From Sphingomonas echinoides (lineage in GTDB: Bacteria; Pseudomonadota; Alphaproteobacteria; Sphingomonadales; Sphingomonadaceae), in assembly GCF_029623395.1 (NCBI RefSeq), contig NZ_JAPYKK010000004.1:1-64000 (forward strand): a DNA stretch of 64,000 nucleotides, in the 5' to 3' direction. The notes below the pieces were generated by a model, which had not been told where the DNA came from, did no database searches, and was given only the letters and a program-made list of their open reading frames with translations. Shown here piece after piece: positions 43,220-52,423 of this stretch. The number at the start of each line of letters is the position of its first letter. Position 1 is the stretch's first letter. Made by a program: the position numbers and the translations under genes.

Positions 43220-44183
43220 AACGCTAATCATGGACACGCTGCCCGATCCCGTGGCGGCATCGGGTCAGGTGGTGGTCGCGGTCAAGGCGTGCTCGATCAA
43301 CTACCCCGACGTCCTGATCATCGAGGACAAGTATCAGTTCAAGCCACCTCGCCCATTCGCGCCTGGCAGCGAAATTGCTGGTGTCGTAGAGAGTGTCGGC
43401 CCTGGTGTTACCGACTGGAAACCTGGCGACCGCGTGATTGCGACCACCGGCTCGGGCGGGCTGGTCGAAAAAGTCGCCCTGCCTGCGGCCAGCCTGTTCG
43501 CGCTTCCGGAAGGGCGCAGCTTCGCTGAGGGCGCGTCGCTACTGCTGACCTACGGCACCACGATCCATGCCCTGATCGATCGCGGCCGCCTGGCTGAGGG
43601 GCAAAGCCTTCTCGTCCTCGGTGCAGCGGGCGGGGTTGGGCTCGCTGCGATCGAACTGGGCAAGGCGTTCGGCGCGCGCGTGGTCGCGGCGGTTTCGTCG
43701 GAGGAAAAGGCGCAGGCCGCCCGCGATGCCGGTGCCGACGCAACGATCATCTACGCCCGGGCACCCTTCGACAAGGATCAGTCCAAGGCGCTCGCCGAGC
43801 AATTCAAGGCGGCGGGCGGCGCAGGCGGCTACGACGTGATCTACGATCCGGTCGGGGGGGATTACGCCGAGCCCGCTCTCCGCTCGATCGGCTGGGAAGG
43901 CCGTTACCTCGTGGTTGGCTTTCCCGCTGGCATCCCGAAACTGCCGCTCAACCTGACCCTGCTCAAAAGCTGCGACGTCTGCGGCGTGTTCTGGGGAGCA
44001 TTTGCGGCACGCGACCCCAAGGCAAACCGAGCTCATATCGACCGTCTTTTCCGGCTTTGGCAGGATGGCAAGATCGCGCCACGCGTGACAGAGACGTTCG
44101 CGTTCGAGGACGGTGGCAAGGCAATCGCGAAAATGGCCGCGCGGGGAGCGATCGGCAAACTCGTGGTTACGGTCGCACAATAG
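43182..44183 (+). CDS. zinc-independent quinone oxidoreductase (MDR family)
   Basis: The 333-residue NADPH-dependent reductase has the N-terminal [15 protein letters not shown] typical of the family and the nucleotide-binding [19 protein letters not shown] (about 145). The structural and catalytic zinc cysteines of alcohol dehydrogenases are missing, as in QOR/zeta-crystallin. ATG 43182 lies within leuD (38-nt overlap); ATG 43230 would remove the conserved first strand. It is followed by a bidirectional terminator. Confidence 0.88.
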   Translation: MRALLSKAPGGPETLIMDTLPDPVAASGQVVVAVKACSINYPDVLIIEDKYQFKPPRPFAPGSEIAGVVESVGPGVTDWKPGDRVIATTGSGGLVEKVALPAASLFALPEGRSFAEGASLLLTYGTTIHALIDRGRLAEGQSLLVLGAAGGVGLAAIELGKAFGARVVAAVSSEEKAQAARDAGADATIIYARAPFDKDQSKALAEQFKAAGGAGGYDVIYDPVGGDYAEPALRSIGWEGRYLVVGFPAGIPKLPLNLTLLKSCDVCGVFWGAFAARDPKANRAHIDRLFRLWQDGKIAPRVTETFAFEDGGKAIAKMAARGAIGKLVVTVAQ

Positions 44184-44191
44184 CCGCGACA

Positions 44192-44219
44192 CGTGGGACG
44201 GGCGTGCGCTCGTCCCACG
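44192..44219. terminator. bidirectional terminator
   Basis: A 12-bp stem with one G-U pair (44192-44203 with 44208-44219), loop GTGC. It lies between the converging quinone oxidoreductase and mntH genes, so it can serve both strands. No marked U-runs. Confidence 0.65.
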
Positions 44220-44260
44220 GTATCGCAACACTTCCGCATTCGAAAATTCTTTCGACCGGC

Positions 44261-45691
44261 TCAGGTCGCGCGGTAGACGAACCGCACGTAGCCAGCGAAT
44301 CCGAGTATCGCGGCACCGATCAATCCCACCCAGATCGGCCCGATCGTCTCCCACAACAGGTAGACGTTGAGCCCAGCGATCGCAGTGCAGATCGTGAAAC
44401 CCACGAGCTTGACCCACAGCGGATTGGCATATTCCCCCATCCGCACCGGGCTGCTCGTCACCATCATCAGCGGGAAGATCGCGAACGGGAGCTGCATCGA
44501 CAGGACGACCTGGCTTACGACCAGCAATTCCACCGTATCTTTCCCGCCCGTCGCGGAAATGACGATCAGGGCCGGAATGATCGCCAGTCCACGCGTCACC
44601 AGACGTCGCAGCCACGGGGCCACCCTGATGTTGAGAAAACCCTCCATCACGATTTGCCCCGCCAGTGTCCCGGTGATGGTACTGGATTGACCTGAGGCAA
44701 GCAGGGCCAGCGCAAAAGCAGTTGCCGCGGCACCACCCAGCGCCGGACGAAGCAACTGATGCGCTTCCTGCAATTCGGACACGACCATACCGTTCCGCCA
44801 GAAGACCGCTGCAGCCAGTATCAGGATCGCCGCGTTGACGAAAAACGCCATGCCCAGCGCGAGAATGGTGTCGATCGTGTTGAACGCCAGAGCCGCTTTG
44901 ACGTCGCGTTTCCCCGCGCCGAATGCGCGGGTCTGGACGATCGACGAGTGCAGATACAGATTGTGCGGCATGACCGTCGCGCCGAGAATCCCCAAGGCGA
45001 TCAACAGCGCCGCGGTATTAGGTATCGCGGGCGTCACCGCCCCCAACACGACTGCGTTCCAGTCCGGTTTGGCCAGCACGATCGTGTACGCAAAACACAG
45101 CCCGATGGTCGCCACCAGAACGATGATGATCGCCTCGATCTTGCGAAACCCGCGGTTGACCAGCAGCAGCAAGAGCAAAACATCGAGACCGGTGAGGACC
45201 ACTCCCCACACCAGCGGCAACCCCAACAGCAAGTTGAGCGCGACTGCAGACCCGATCACTTCCGCCAAGTCGCACGCGATGATTGCAATCTCGCACAGCA
45301 ACCACAGGGCAATCCCGACCGGGCGCGCGTAATAATCCCGACAGGATTGAGCGAGGTCGCGACCGGTGACGATCCCAAGCCGCGCGCACAACACCTGAAG
45401 GAAAATCGCCATCAGGTTCGATGCGAGAATGACCCACAGCAGCGTATAGCCGAACTGGCTGCCCCCCGCGAGATCGGTGCCCCAATTGCCGGGATCCATA
45501 TAACCGACCGAAACGAGGAAACCCGGACCCGCGAACGCCAGCCACTGCCGGAAGCGCGAACGCTTTGGGTCTCCCGACTCCCAAACCTTCACGCTGCGAT
45601 GCGCTTCCGGCAGCGACCGTGTGGCGTGGGCAGAGTCGGCCGGTGCACCGACCCGCTCGAACAGGGGACGTTTCGGGGGAGAAGATGCCAT
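44261..45691 (-). CDS. mntH: Nramp-family divalent metal transporter
   Basis: The 476-residue inner-membrane proton-coupled Mn2+/Fe2+ importer has about 11 helices. The metal-binding helix 1 has DPGNWGTDLAGGSQFGY (about 67, DPGN motif) and helix 6 has MPHNLYLHSSIVQTR (about 243, MPH motif). The ATG at 45691 begins a 45-residue hydrophilic N-terminal tail. No convincing MntR/Mur box is visible in the short upstream gap. With the VIT-type gene it forms a possible import/storage pair elsewhere on this segment. Confidence 0.95.
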   Translation of the reverse strand: MASSPPKRPLFERVGAPADSAHATRSLPEAHRSVKVWESGDPKRSRFRQWLAFAGPGFLVSVGYMDPGNWGTDLAGGSQFGYTLLWVILASNLMAIFLQVLCARLGIVTGRDLAQSCRDYYARPVGIALWLLCEIAIIACDLAEVIGSAVALNLLLGLPLVWGVVLTGLDVLLLLLLVNRGFRKIEAIIIVLVATIGLCFAYTIVLAKPDWNAVVLGAVTPAIPNTAALLIALGILGATVMPHNLYLHSSIVQTRAFGAGKRDVKAALAFNTIDTILALGMAFFVNAAILILAAAVFWRNGMVVSELQEAHQLLRPALGGAAATAFALALLASGQSSTITGTLAGQIVMEGFLNIRVAPWLRRLVTRGLAIIPALIVISATGGKDTVELLVVSQVVLSMQLPFAIFPLMMVTSSPVRMGEYANPLWVKLVGFTICTAIAGLNVYLLWETIGPIWVGLIGAAILGFAGYVRFVYRAT

Positions 45692-45835
45692 GCCTAGAAA
45701 GCCCTAACCGAACTCCGATGATTCTCCGACCCGGTTTTGCACGACGAACGTTCCGACAGCGATGCGTTGCACCAGCGCGACGCTGCCCCTATCTCCGTTA
45801 CATCATTTCTCACCGTTTCCGGGGACCAACGTCAC

Positions 45836-46159
45836 ATGAGCAGCTTCGACGATCGCGAGCGCGCATTCGAAACCAAATTTGCACGTGACGAAGAGATGGC
45901 TTTCCGCATCATCGCCCGGCGCAACCGCTTGCTGGGGCATTGGGCGGCTGCGGAGATGCGGCTGACCAAGGAGGAGGCTGACGCCTATGCGACCGCGGTC
46001 GTCCAGGCTGATTTTGAAGAAGCCGGCGACGAAGACGTTATCCGCAAGCTGGTCAGCGATCTGACCGCCGCTAATATCGCGATCGACGAAGCCACCATTC
46101 GTCGCACGATCGAAGAGAAGACGATCGAGGCACGTCGCCAGTTGATGGGATCCGAATGA
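45836..46159 (+). CDS. F1FO-ATPase zeta subunit (DUF1476)
   Basis: The 107-residue protein MSSFDDRERAFETKFARDEEM, helix-rich, matches DUF1476, identified in alphaproteobacteria as the zeta subunit that inhibits F1-ATPase hydrolysis by inserting its N-terminal segment. The rest forms a four-helix bundle (RRNRLLGHWAAAEM; ADFEEAGDEDVIRKLV). It overlaps the bolA-like gene by 4 nt. Confidence 0.9.
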   Translation: MSSFDDRERAFETKFARDEEMAFRIIARRNRLLGHWAAAEMRLTKEEADAYATAVVQADFEEAGDEDVIRKLVSDLTAANIAIDEATIRRTIEEKTIEARRQLMGSE

Positions 46160-46398
46160 TGCCAATGTCTGCTGACGAAATTGAAGCGCTGATCGTCGCC
46201 GGTATTCCCGATGCTCGAGTCGAGATGACCGATCTCGCGGGTGACGGCGACCATTGGGCCGCACGTGTCACCGCAGAAAGTTTCCGCGGCCTGCCGCGGT
46301 TGAAGCAACAGCGCGCCGTTTACGCCGCGTTGGGCGATCGCATGGGGGGCGTGCTCCATGCACTGCAGCTCTCCACTGCCGTTCCTGTTCAGGAGTAA
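46156..46398 (+). CDS. BolA family protein
   Basis: The 80-residue protein, with the HWAARVTAESFRGLPRLKQQRAVYAALGDRM helix-strand pattern of BolA. BolA partners with monothiol glutaredoxins to handle Fe-S clusters, and the Grx4-like gene follows immediately. Three ATGs lie close together (46156, 46159, 46165); the first overlaps the upstream stop (ATGA). The conserved second histidine lies in VLHALQLST. Confidence 0.9.
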   Translation: MMPMSADEIEALIVAGIPDARVEMTDLAGDGDHWAARVTAESFRGLPRLKQQRAVYAALGDRMGGVLHALQLSTAVPVQE

Positions 46399-46403
46399 TG
46401 ATG

Positions 46404-46736
46404 ATGACCGACGAATCCCACACCCGTATCGCCGAGATAGTCGGCAAGTCCGACGTTGTGCTGTTCATGAAGGGCAGCCCCCTCTTCCCGCAGTGCGGCT
46501 TTTCGAGCCGTGCGATCGCAATCCTCAACCATGTCGGCGTCGAGTTCGACAGTGTCGACGTTTTGCAGGACCAAGGCATCCGTCAGGGCATCAAGGCTTT
46601 CTCTGATTGGCCGACGATCCCGCAGCTCTATGTAAAGGGTGAATTCGTGGGCGGGTCCGACATCATGATGGAAATGTACGAGAGCGGCGAATTGGCTTCG
46701 CTGATGGAAGAACAAGGCGTCGCGAAGGCTCACTGA
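46404..46736 (+). CDS. grxD: monothiol glutaredoxin (Grx4 type)
   Basis: The 110-residue protein has the monothiol active site PQCGFSSRA (CGFS, Cys about 29) and the GSH-binding WPTIPQLYVKGEFVGGSDI (about 69). It binds a [2Fe-2S] cluster with glutathione and delivers or senses iron-sulfur, usually with BolA. Three in-frame ATGs occur (46398, 46401, 46404); AGGAG at 46391 fits the last best. A terminator hairpin follows. Confidence 0.93.
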   Translation: MTDESHTRIAEIVGKSDVVLFMKGSPLFPQCGFSSRAIAILNHVGVEFDSVDVLQDQGIRQGIKAFSDWPTIPQLYVKGEFVGGSDIMMEMYESGELASLMEEQGVAKAH

Positions 46737-46743
46737 TCTGGTC

Positions 46744-46777
46744 GGGTGGGTCTTTGCTGTCGCGCCAAGACCCACCC
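46744..46777 (+). terminator. hairpin downstream of grxD
   Basis: An 11-bp perfect stem (46744-46754 with 46767-46777) with a 12-nt loop, 7 nt after the grxD stop. No U-run; loop is long, so efficiency is uncertain. Confidence 0.6.
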
Positions 46778-46940
46778 TGCTGAAGCGGCCTCACCCGCCG
46801 CATGCTGACCACAGAAGTTTCGGATCATTCTACAGCCAATGTCCCGTTTGACGGGACGATATGAAGCTCGAGCAAGGGGCTTCCCCGGCGACCGTCACGG
46901 CCCTTTTGCGCTGCTGACGAAGCATCGCTAAGATCACGCC

Positions 46941-48572
46941 ATGACATCGCTTTCTCCTCGCACCGGTGGCCGGATTTTGGTCGACAACCTTCTGGCGCAG
47001 GGGTGTGACCGCATCTTCACCGTACCGGGGGAAAGTTTCCTCGCGGTTCTGGATGCGTTGTACGATTCACCGCAGATCGACCTTACCGTTTGCCGGCAGG
47101 AAGGTGGCGTGGCGTTCATGGCGTGCGCAGATGGCGCCTTGACCGGGCGACCGGGCATTGCGTTCGTGACCCGTGGTCCGGGCGCTACCAACGCGTCGAT
47201 CGGCGTTCACGTCGCCATGCAGGATTCGCAACCGATGATCTTGTTCATTGGCGATGTCGACCGCGGCACGCGGGATCGCGAGGCCTTTCAGGAAATCGAC
47301 TTTCCGGCGATGTTCGCGCCGATCGCGAAATGGGCGGCCAAGATCGATGATGCTCGCCGTATTCCCGAGTATGTTGCCCGGGCTTTCGCCGTCGCTATGT
47401 CTGGTCGTCCTGGACCTGTCGTCTTGGCGTTGCCCGAAGACATGCTGCTCGACGTCGTCGAAACTGTAGACCGTCCAAGGGTTGCGCCAGTCGTACAGGC
47501 TTGTGACCCGTTTCAGCTCCATGTCTTGGCAGAAATGCTGGAGGAGGCACAGCAGCCACTTGCCATCATCGGCGGCGCTGGGTGGAGCGCGCGAGCTGCC
47601 GAATCGTTCGGCATCTGGGCGGAACGGAGCGCACTTCCGGTTGCTGCCGCATTTCGTCGTCAGGATGCGCTGCCCAATACGTCGCCGGTCTGGGCCGGCA
47701 ACCTTGGATATGGGCCCAACCCCGCCCTCGTAAAGCGAGTTCGAGAGGCTGACTTGCTGCTCGTCGTCGGCCCGCGACTGGGGGAGGCCACGACGGACGG
47801 TTACACGCTCGTCACGCCGGACCACGTTGGCCAGCGGCTCGTGCACGTTCACCCGGATGCGACTGAACTGGGCCAGACCTACCGTACCGATCTTGCGATT
47901 TGCGCGGACATGGGATCGTTCGCCGAGGCGCTCCACTCGATTACTTGCCGACCGCGGGACGGTACCGAAGCGCACGATGCGTATCTTGCGTGGTCGACAC
48001 CGTTGCCACGACCTGACGTAACGCTCGATTTGGGGCCGTGCGTCGCCGAGATGCGCGCGCAGCTGCCCGCCGACAGCATCATATGCAACGGCGCTGGAAA
48101 CTACTCAGGCTGGTGGCATCGCTATTGGCGGTATGACGGACCTGGGACGCAGCTGGCGCCAACTGCCGGTGCCATGGGTTACGGCGTCCCGGCCGCCACC
48201 GCCGCCGCACTGCGATATCCTGGCCGGATGGTTGTCACGCTTGCGGGGGACGGCTGCTTTCTGATGAACGGTCAGGAACTCGCGACCGCGGTTGCCCATA
48301 AAGCCGACATGCTGGTCATAATCGTCGACAACGCCGCCTACGGTACGATTCGAATGCATCAGGAACGCGCATTTCCCTCTCGTATCAGCGGGACAACGTT
48401 GAATAATCCGGATTTCGCAGCCTTGGGCCGCGCGTACGGTTGTTGGGCGGAAACTGTCGAAACGACCGGTTCGTTCGCCCCGGCCCTTGGACGCGCCATG
48501 GCGCAGACCGGGGTCAGGGTTCTTCACCTCAAAACCGACGTACGGGTGATCACGTCCGGAGGCATGCTCTAG
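46941..48572 (+). CDS. thiamine diphosphate-dependent enzyme (acetolactate synthase-like)
   Basis: The 543-residue protein has the three-domain ThDP layout: N-terminal Pyr domain with the catalytic glutamate in CRQEGGVAFMACADG (about 50), a middle domain (about 185-320), and C-terminal PP domain with GDGCFLMNGQELATAV...N (about 434), the ThDP/Mg site. It is near acetolactate synthase and benzoylformate/oxalyl decarboxylase-type enzymes; no small regulatory subunit gene follows and the substrate is uncertain. It stands alone with a ~200-nt upstream spacer. Confidence 0.88.
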   Translation: MTSLSPRTGGRILVDNLLAQGCDRIFTVPGESFLAVLDALYDSPQIDLTVCRQEGGVAFMACADGALTGRPGIAFVTRGPGATNASIGVHVAMQDSQPMILFIGDVDRGTRDREAFQEIDFPAMFAPIAKWAAKIDDARRIPEYVARAFAVAMSGRPGPVVLALPEDMLLDVVETVDRPRVAPVVQACDPFQLHVLAEMLEEAQQPLAIIGGAGWSARAAESFGIWAERSALPVAAAFRRQDALPNTSPVWAGNLGYGPNPALVKRVREADLLLVVGPRLGEATTDGYTLVTPDHVGQRLVHVHPDATELGQTYRTDLAICADMGSFAEALHSITCRPRDGTEAHDAYLAWSTPLPRPDVTLDLGPCVAEMRAQLPADSIICNGAGNYSGWWHRYWRYDGPGTQLAPTAGAMGYGVPAATAAALRYPGRMVVTLAGDGCFLMNGQELATAVAHKADMLVIIVDNAAYGTIRMHQERAFPSRISGTTLNNPDFAALGRAYGCWAETVETTGSFAPALGRAMAQTGVRVLHLKTDVRVITSGGML

Positions 48573-48581
48573 ACATAGCAA

Positions 48582-48607
48582 GGCCGCCCCGGTTTCCCGG
48601 AGCGGCC
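48582..48607. terminator. bidirectional terminator
   Basis: An 11-bp stem with one mismatch (48582-48592 with 48597-48607), TTTC loop, between the converging ThDP enzyme and CsbD genes. Confidence 0.6.
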
Positions 48608-48629
48608 CACGCAACTTACAACGAGCTGA

Positions 48630-48800
48630 TCAGATGTCGTCGCCGAGCGCGCCCTTGACCTTGCCACCCAGCTGCTGGGCCTTGCCCTTGGCTTCCTGCG
48701 CTGCGCCGTCTGCCTGCGTCTCAGGATTGTTGCTTTCCTGCTTAACCTTGCCAACGGCCTCGTTGACGTTGCCTTTGATCTTGTCGATGAGTTCGCCCAT
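48630..48800 (-). CDS. CsbD-like small stress protein
   Basis: The 56-residue, highly charged, low-complexity helical protein MGELIDKIKGNVNEAVGKVKQ...GKVKGALGDDI shows the CsbD repeat pattern (KIKGNVNEAVGKVK / GKAQQLGGKVKGALG). These proteins are induced by general stress; the mechanism is unclear. AAAGGA lies upstream of the ATG. It is shorter than many ORF cut-offs would keep. Confidence 0.88.
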   Translation of the reverse strand: MGELIDKIKGNVNEAVGKVKQESNNPETQADGAAQEAKGKAQQLGGKVKGALGDDI

Positions 48801-48896
48801 GGCACTTATCCTTTCGGTTCTAGGTGATGTCGCAAACCGACATCCGCCACTCCCGTCAACTAAACGGTTATTTTGCATACCGGTTCCCAAAAACTC

Positions 48897-49448
48897 ATGA
48901 CGGATAACGCACCCGCGGGCAGCTTCGTCGGCAAAGCGTGGATCGACCGTCTCGTCGCTCCGTTGGCGACGGGAAGCACTATCCTCGACTTGGGTTGCGG
49001 CGACGGACAGCCGATTGCGCGATATTTGATGGATCGTGGCTTCGCCCTTACGGGAGTTGATGCCGCAGGATCAGTCATCGCGCTGGCAACCACCCGCTTC
49101 CCCCGAGGCCAGTGGATCAAGGCGGACATGCGGACGGTAGCGATCGACCAGACTTTCGATGCGGTAATCGCGTGGAATTCGCTGACCTGGCTCAGCCATG
49201 ATGACCGCGCCGTCATGGCGCGCCGTGCCGCCGCCTGGCTCAAGCCTGAAGGGCGGATGCTCTTCAATGCGCCTGCGGATCTCGACCCAAGCAGAAAGGA
49301 CTATCGCGACGGGTCGCCATACCGATTCGACCTCGAAGCGACGAATTACTCCGACGCGATCGCCGATAGCGGGCTGCGCCTGATCGCGCATATGACCGCC
49401 GACCCAAGCTGCGATGACGCCGGAATATGGCTCGCCGAGAAACTCTAG
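48897..49448 (+). CDS. class I SAM-dependent methyltransferase
   Basis: The 183-residue Rossmann-type methyltransferase has TILDLGCGDGQPIARYLMDRG (motif I, about 28-48) and ALTGVDAAGSVIALA (motif II), DAVIAWNSLTWLSHDDR and a C-terminal sheet. The acceptor is unknown. It is monocistronic and ends 7 nt before the convergent RNA methyltransferase gene. An upstream TTG in frame is less likely. Confidence 0.85.
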   Translation: MTDNAPAGSFVGKAWIDRLVAPLATGSTILDLGCGDGQPIARYLMDRGFALTGVDAAGSVIALATTRFPRGQWIKADMRTVAIDQTFDAVIAWNSLTWLSHDDRAVMARRAAAWLKPEGRMLFNAPADLDPSRKDYRDGSPYRFDLEATNYSDAIADSGLRLIAHMTADPSCDDAGIWLAEKL

Positions 49449-49455
49449 ACCGACG

Positions 49456-50637
49456 TCACCGCCGAAACAGCGCAGCCAACTCGGTATGCGTCGACCACCG
49501 GAATTGTCCGATGGGCTGGATCCATTCCAGTCGGTACCCACCTTTGCACAACGTTTCCGCGTCCCGGGCGAAGCTACTCGGATTGCAGGATACATAAGCA
49601 ATTACAGGTACGGTCGACGCGGCCAGTTGAGCAACCTGCTCCCGTGCGCCTGCCCGCGGCGGATCCAGTACGACGGCGGCGAAGCGCGAGCATTCCGCGC
49701 TTGTCAACGGTCGGCGGAAAAGGTCGCGATGCTCGGTAAAGAGCGTTCGCCCGGCGCGACTGGCTCCGGCCTGAAGCGCAAGGATCACGTCGCGACCGGC
49801 CTCGGCTGCATAAACCTTTCCCGACAGAGAAAGCGCGAATGTGCCAAGTCCGGCGAACAAGTCGGCGGTCGCTCCGCGCACCGTTCCAACCGCCTCGCGG
49901 ACCGAAGCGATCAGGCTTTCCTGTCCTTCGCGCGTAGCCTGAAGAAACGACGCCGGGGGAAACGGCACAGGAACGCCGCCAAACGTGATCGTACCGCCCT
50001 CGGGTTCCCAACGGGTTTCAGGCCCGAGACCATCGTCCACCGCCAGCCGCGCTATCGCGTGATCAGCACAAAATCGGGTTAACGCTTCGGCAACGGCAAG
50101 ACTTTCCGCGAGCGTCCCTTCTATCAGCACGTCTATGCCCTGATCGATCTCGGTCAGATGGACCCGCGCCCGTCCCTTCAAAGACTTCGACAAGAGCTTC
50201 CGTAACGGTGCCAGCATCTGGAAGAGCGCAGGCGTGAGGACATGGCATTCCTTCAAGTCCACGATCTCGTGGCTTGCCGCCGCACTGAACCCCAGCTTGA
50301 TCGTTCCGCCCTTAACCTCTGCGTGCAACGTCGCACGGCGCCGTGTTTGGGGCGGCGATAGCATCGGTTGCCGAATATCGGTCACTAAGGCATGCGCTGC
50401 CAACGCCCCCGCGATCCGATCGACAAGGAAAACGGCATAGCTCTCGTCGTCGAGATGTTGGAGCTGGCAACCGCCGCACACTGGAAAATGCCCGCAAGGT
50501 GGTATTTGATGATGCGGCCCAGGCTCGACGACATTGTCTGCCGTCAATCGGTCGCCTGGCGCGGCAAATTTTGCATGACGGCCGTCGCCGGTCACGCCAT
50601 CGCCGCGTGCGGCTACTTTCACGATCGTATCGGTCAT
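49456..50637 (-). CDS. RumA/TrmA-type 23S rRNA (uracil-5-)-methyltransferase
   Basis: The 393-residue RNA methyltransferase has a [4Fe-4S] cluster region (CGHFPVCGGCQLQHL near residue 48), the SAM motif DLFAGLGTFALSLSG (about 264), DPPRAG (about 325) and the catalytic Cys in VSCNPSSFARDAETL (about 350). This fits RlmC/RlmD-type m5U methyltransferases; the cysteine set favours RlmD. It lacks a clear N-terminal TRAM domain. It overlaps the NAD(P)HX repair gene by 4 nt. Confidence 0.85.
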   Translation of the reverse strand: MTDTIVKVAARGDGVTGDGRHAKFAAPGDRLTADNVVEPGPHHQIPPCGHFPVCGGCQLQHLDDESYAVFLVDRIAGALAAHALVTDIRQPMLSPPQTRRRATLHAEVKGGTIKLGFSAAASHEIVDLKECHVLTPALFQMLAPLRKLLSKSLKGRARVHLTEIDQGIDVLIEGTLAESLAVAEALTRFCADHAIARLAVDDGLGPETRWEPEGGTITFGGVPVPFPPASFLQATREGQESLIASVREAVGTVRGATADLFAGLGTFALSLSGKVYAAEAGRDVILALQAGASRAGRTLFTEHRDLFRRPLTSAECSRFAAVVLDPPRAGAREQVAQLAASTVPVIAYVSCNPSSFARDAETLCKGGYRLEWIQPIGQFRWSTHTELAALFRR

Positions 50638-52043
50638 ATCGACGCCCTAGCGGCACCGAGCCCGTGCGCAAGATCATCGGCGAGGAAAGGACCGGACAAC
50701 CGTCGCGCCGCCTCCGAGTGGAGCCATACGCCAGCGGCGACGCGATCGATCATCCGAACGGCTGCAAGATCTTTCGCCGCAACCATTGCAGCAATTGCCC
50801 CAGTCAGCACGTCTCCCGTTCCTGCCGTCGAAAGCCAGCTGTTTGCGGGTTGGGTCACGATCGCAGCACCATTCGGCCCGGCGATGATCGTGCCCGCTCC
50901 TTTCAGCACGACGATTGCCTTTGCGGTTTGCGCCGCAGCCGTCGCCTGCTTGATCCGCGGGGTGTCGCTGGCCCCGAATACGGCATCGAACTCGCCAGCG
51001 TGGGGTGTCAGTATTGTCGGCGCGGTACGGCGGCGGATTGACGCCATACGCCGTTTATCGATCAACTGCAGGGCATCACCGTCGATGATCAGCGCAGTGT
51101 CGACGTCGAGCGCCCGGTCCAGCATCGCTCCAGCCGCGGCATCGCGGCCAAGCCCGGGACCGATCACGATTGTACCGATCCGAACGTCGCCAAGCGCATC
51201 CGGTTCATACGGTCGCCGTACGATCGCATGCGGCACTGTCGTTCGTGTTTCCCCCAGCAGCAGCACATACCCTGCCCCGGCGCGCAACGCCGCCTCCGCT
51301 GAGAGCTCTCCGGCGCCAGGCATCGCGCCTGCAATGACCGCGACCATGCCACGCGTGTATTTGTGTGCTGCAGCTCCCGGCGCTTGGAGAAACGTGGGAC
51401 GCTGGACAACTTGCCACTTCGTATCGGATTGCGGCCCTAGACCTATGTCTAATAAGCGTATTTTCCCGCAATACGTGGCCGCGGGAACCAGCAGATGCGC
51501 TGGTTTCACGTTGCCCAAGGCCAGCGTCACGTCCGCGACCGTCGCCGCCCCGAGGACTGCACCTGTATCGGTATCAACGCCACTTGGCAGGTCGACCGCA
51601 ATGACGAGGCGCGCCGCGCGGGAAAGCCGCGCCATTGTCTCAGCAAGATCCGGATCGACCGGTCGGGTAAGACCCGTGCCGAACACGGCATCGAGCAAGA
51701 CGGGCGCGGGCGCCGCCACATTCAATGGCTCGACCGGACCACGCCAATGCGCGCGTGCGGCAATTGCTGCATCACTGCTCGGATCGGCCAAGGCTGCGAC
51801 CCGAACCGCTAAGCCCATGTCGCGTAATGTGAGCGCCGCGACGTACCCATCGCCGCCGTTGTTCCCGGCTCCGCAGGCGACGAGAATCTCCGATTCCCCC
51901 GCTAGGCGCCGAACTGCCTTCGCCACTGCCACGCCAGCGGCATGCATCAGACTGTCTACGGTAACCTCGTCGACCATCGCCCTCGCCTCGGCACGCCGCA
52001 TTTCTGCGGCGCTCAGAATGGAGGTTCCGTCGATCGGGGTCAT
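50634..52043 (-). CDS. nnrD: bifunctional NAD(P)H-hydrate epimerase/dehydratase
   Basis: The 469-residue fusion repairs hydrated NAD(P)H. The N-terminal epimerase has VACGAGNNGGDGYVAALTLRD (about 53-74); the C-terminal ADP-dependent dehydratase (ribokinase-like) has LTPHAGEFDAVFG (about 345) and NSWLSTAGTGDVLTGAIAAMVA (about 405). The E. coli name for the fusion is NnrDE/YjeF; the symbol is approximate. The ATG overlaps the lipoprotein stop by 4 nt, giving a chain ilvD - lipoprotein - nnrD - RNA methyltransferase. Confidence 0.93.
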   Translation of the reverse strand: MTPIDGTSILSAAEMRRAEARAMVDEVTVDSLMHAAGVAVAKAVRRLAGESEILVACGAGNNGGDGYVAALTLRDMGLAVRVAALADPSSDAAIAARAHWRGPVEPLNVAAPAPVLLDAVFGTGLTRPVDPDLAETMARLSRAARLVIAVDLPSGVDTDTGAVLGAATVADVTLALGNVKPAHLLVPAATYCGKIRLLDIGLGPQSDTKWQVVQRPTFLQAPGAAAHKYTRGMVAVIAGAMPGAGELSAEAALRAGAGYVLLLGETRTTVPHAIVRRPYEPDALGDVRIGTIVIGPGLGRDAAAGAMLDRALDVDTALIIDGDALQLIDKRRMASIRRRTAPTILTPHAGEFDAVFGASDTPRIKQATAAAQTAKAIVVLKGAGTIIAGPNGAAIVTQPANSWLSTAGTGDVLTGAIAAMVAAKDLAAVRMIDRVAAGVWLHSEAARRLSGPFLADDLAHGLGAARASI

Positions 52044-52423
52044 TCGATGAGCCTTACGCCCTTGATCGTCGACGGCAGACGATACCGGTCCCGGCCAATC
52101 GCGACCTCTATTGCCGCGGCGTTCAACACGCGCAAGACCGCCGGTTCCGCGCCATCGGCGGCAACGACACCATGGCCGTCCCTAGGCACGATCATCCGGC
52201 GGAACGCGCCATCCGCATGACGCACGGTGAGGGCCAGCCCCTCGCGGGTTTGCATCACTTCAAGGGTACAAGTTGCCGCAAGACCGACCCCGGCTTCCGA
52301 ACAGGCGATGGGGTCGCCTTTCGGGGCTTCGCTTTCCGGGATCGGCTGCTGGCCACACGCCCCCAATGACACCGCCAGCGCCATCAGCAGCGTACAGACC
52401 GACTTAGATGTCCGCGTAAACAT
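52040..52423 (-). CDS. small lipoprotein of unknown function
   Basis: The 127-residue protein has a basic n-region and hydrophobic core ending in the lipobox SLGAC (Cys 23), then a compact beta-rich domain with no recognised motif. It overlaps ilvD by 20 nt and nnrD by 4 nt, so it is embedded in the operon. The internal ATG (52384) would avoid overlap with ilvD but drop the charged n-region of the signal. Confidence 0.75.
   Translation of the reverse strand: MFTRTSKSVCTLLMALAVSLGACGQQPIPESEAPKGDPIACSEAGVGLAATCTLEVMQTREGLALTVRHADGAFRRMIVPRDGHGVVAADGAEPAVLRVLNAAAIEVAIGRDRYRLPSTIKGVRLIE

Noticed and set aside
46841-46857. Short hairpin GTCCCGT-TTG-ACGGGAC before the ThDP enzyme gene
   Set aside because: A 7-bp stem with 3-nt loop is plausible by chance here and has no matching partner or known motif around it.
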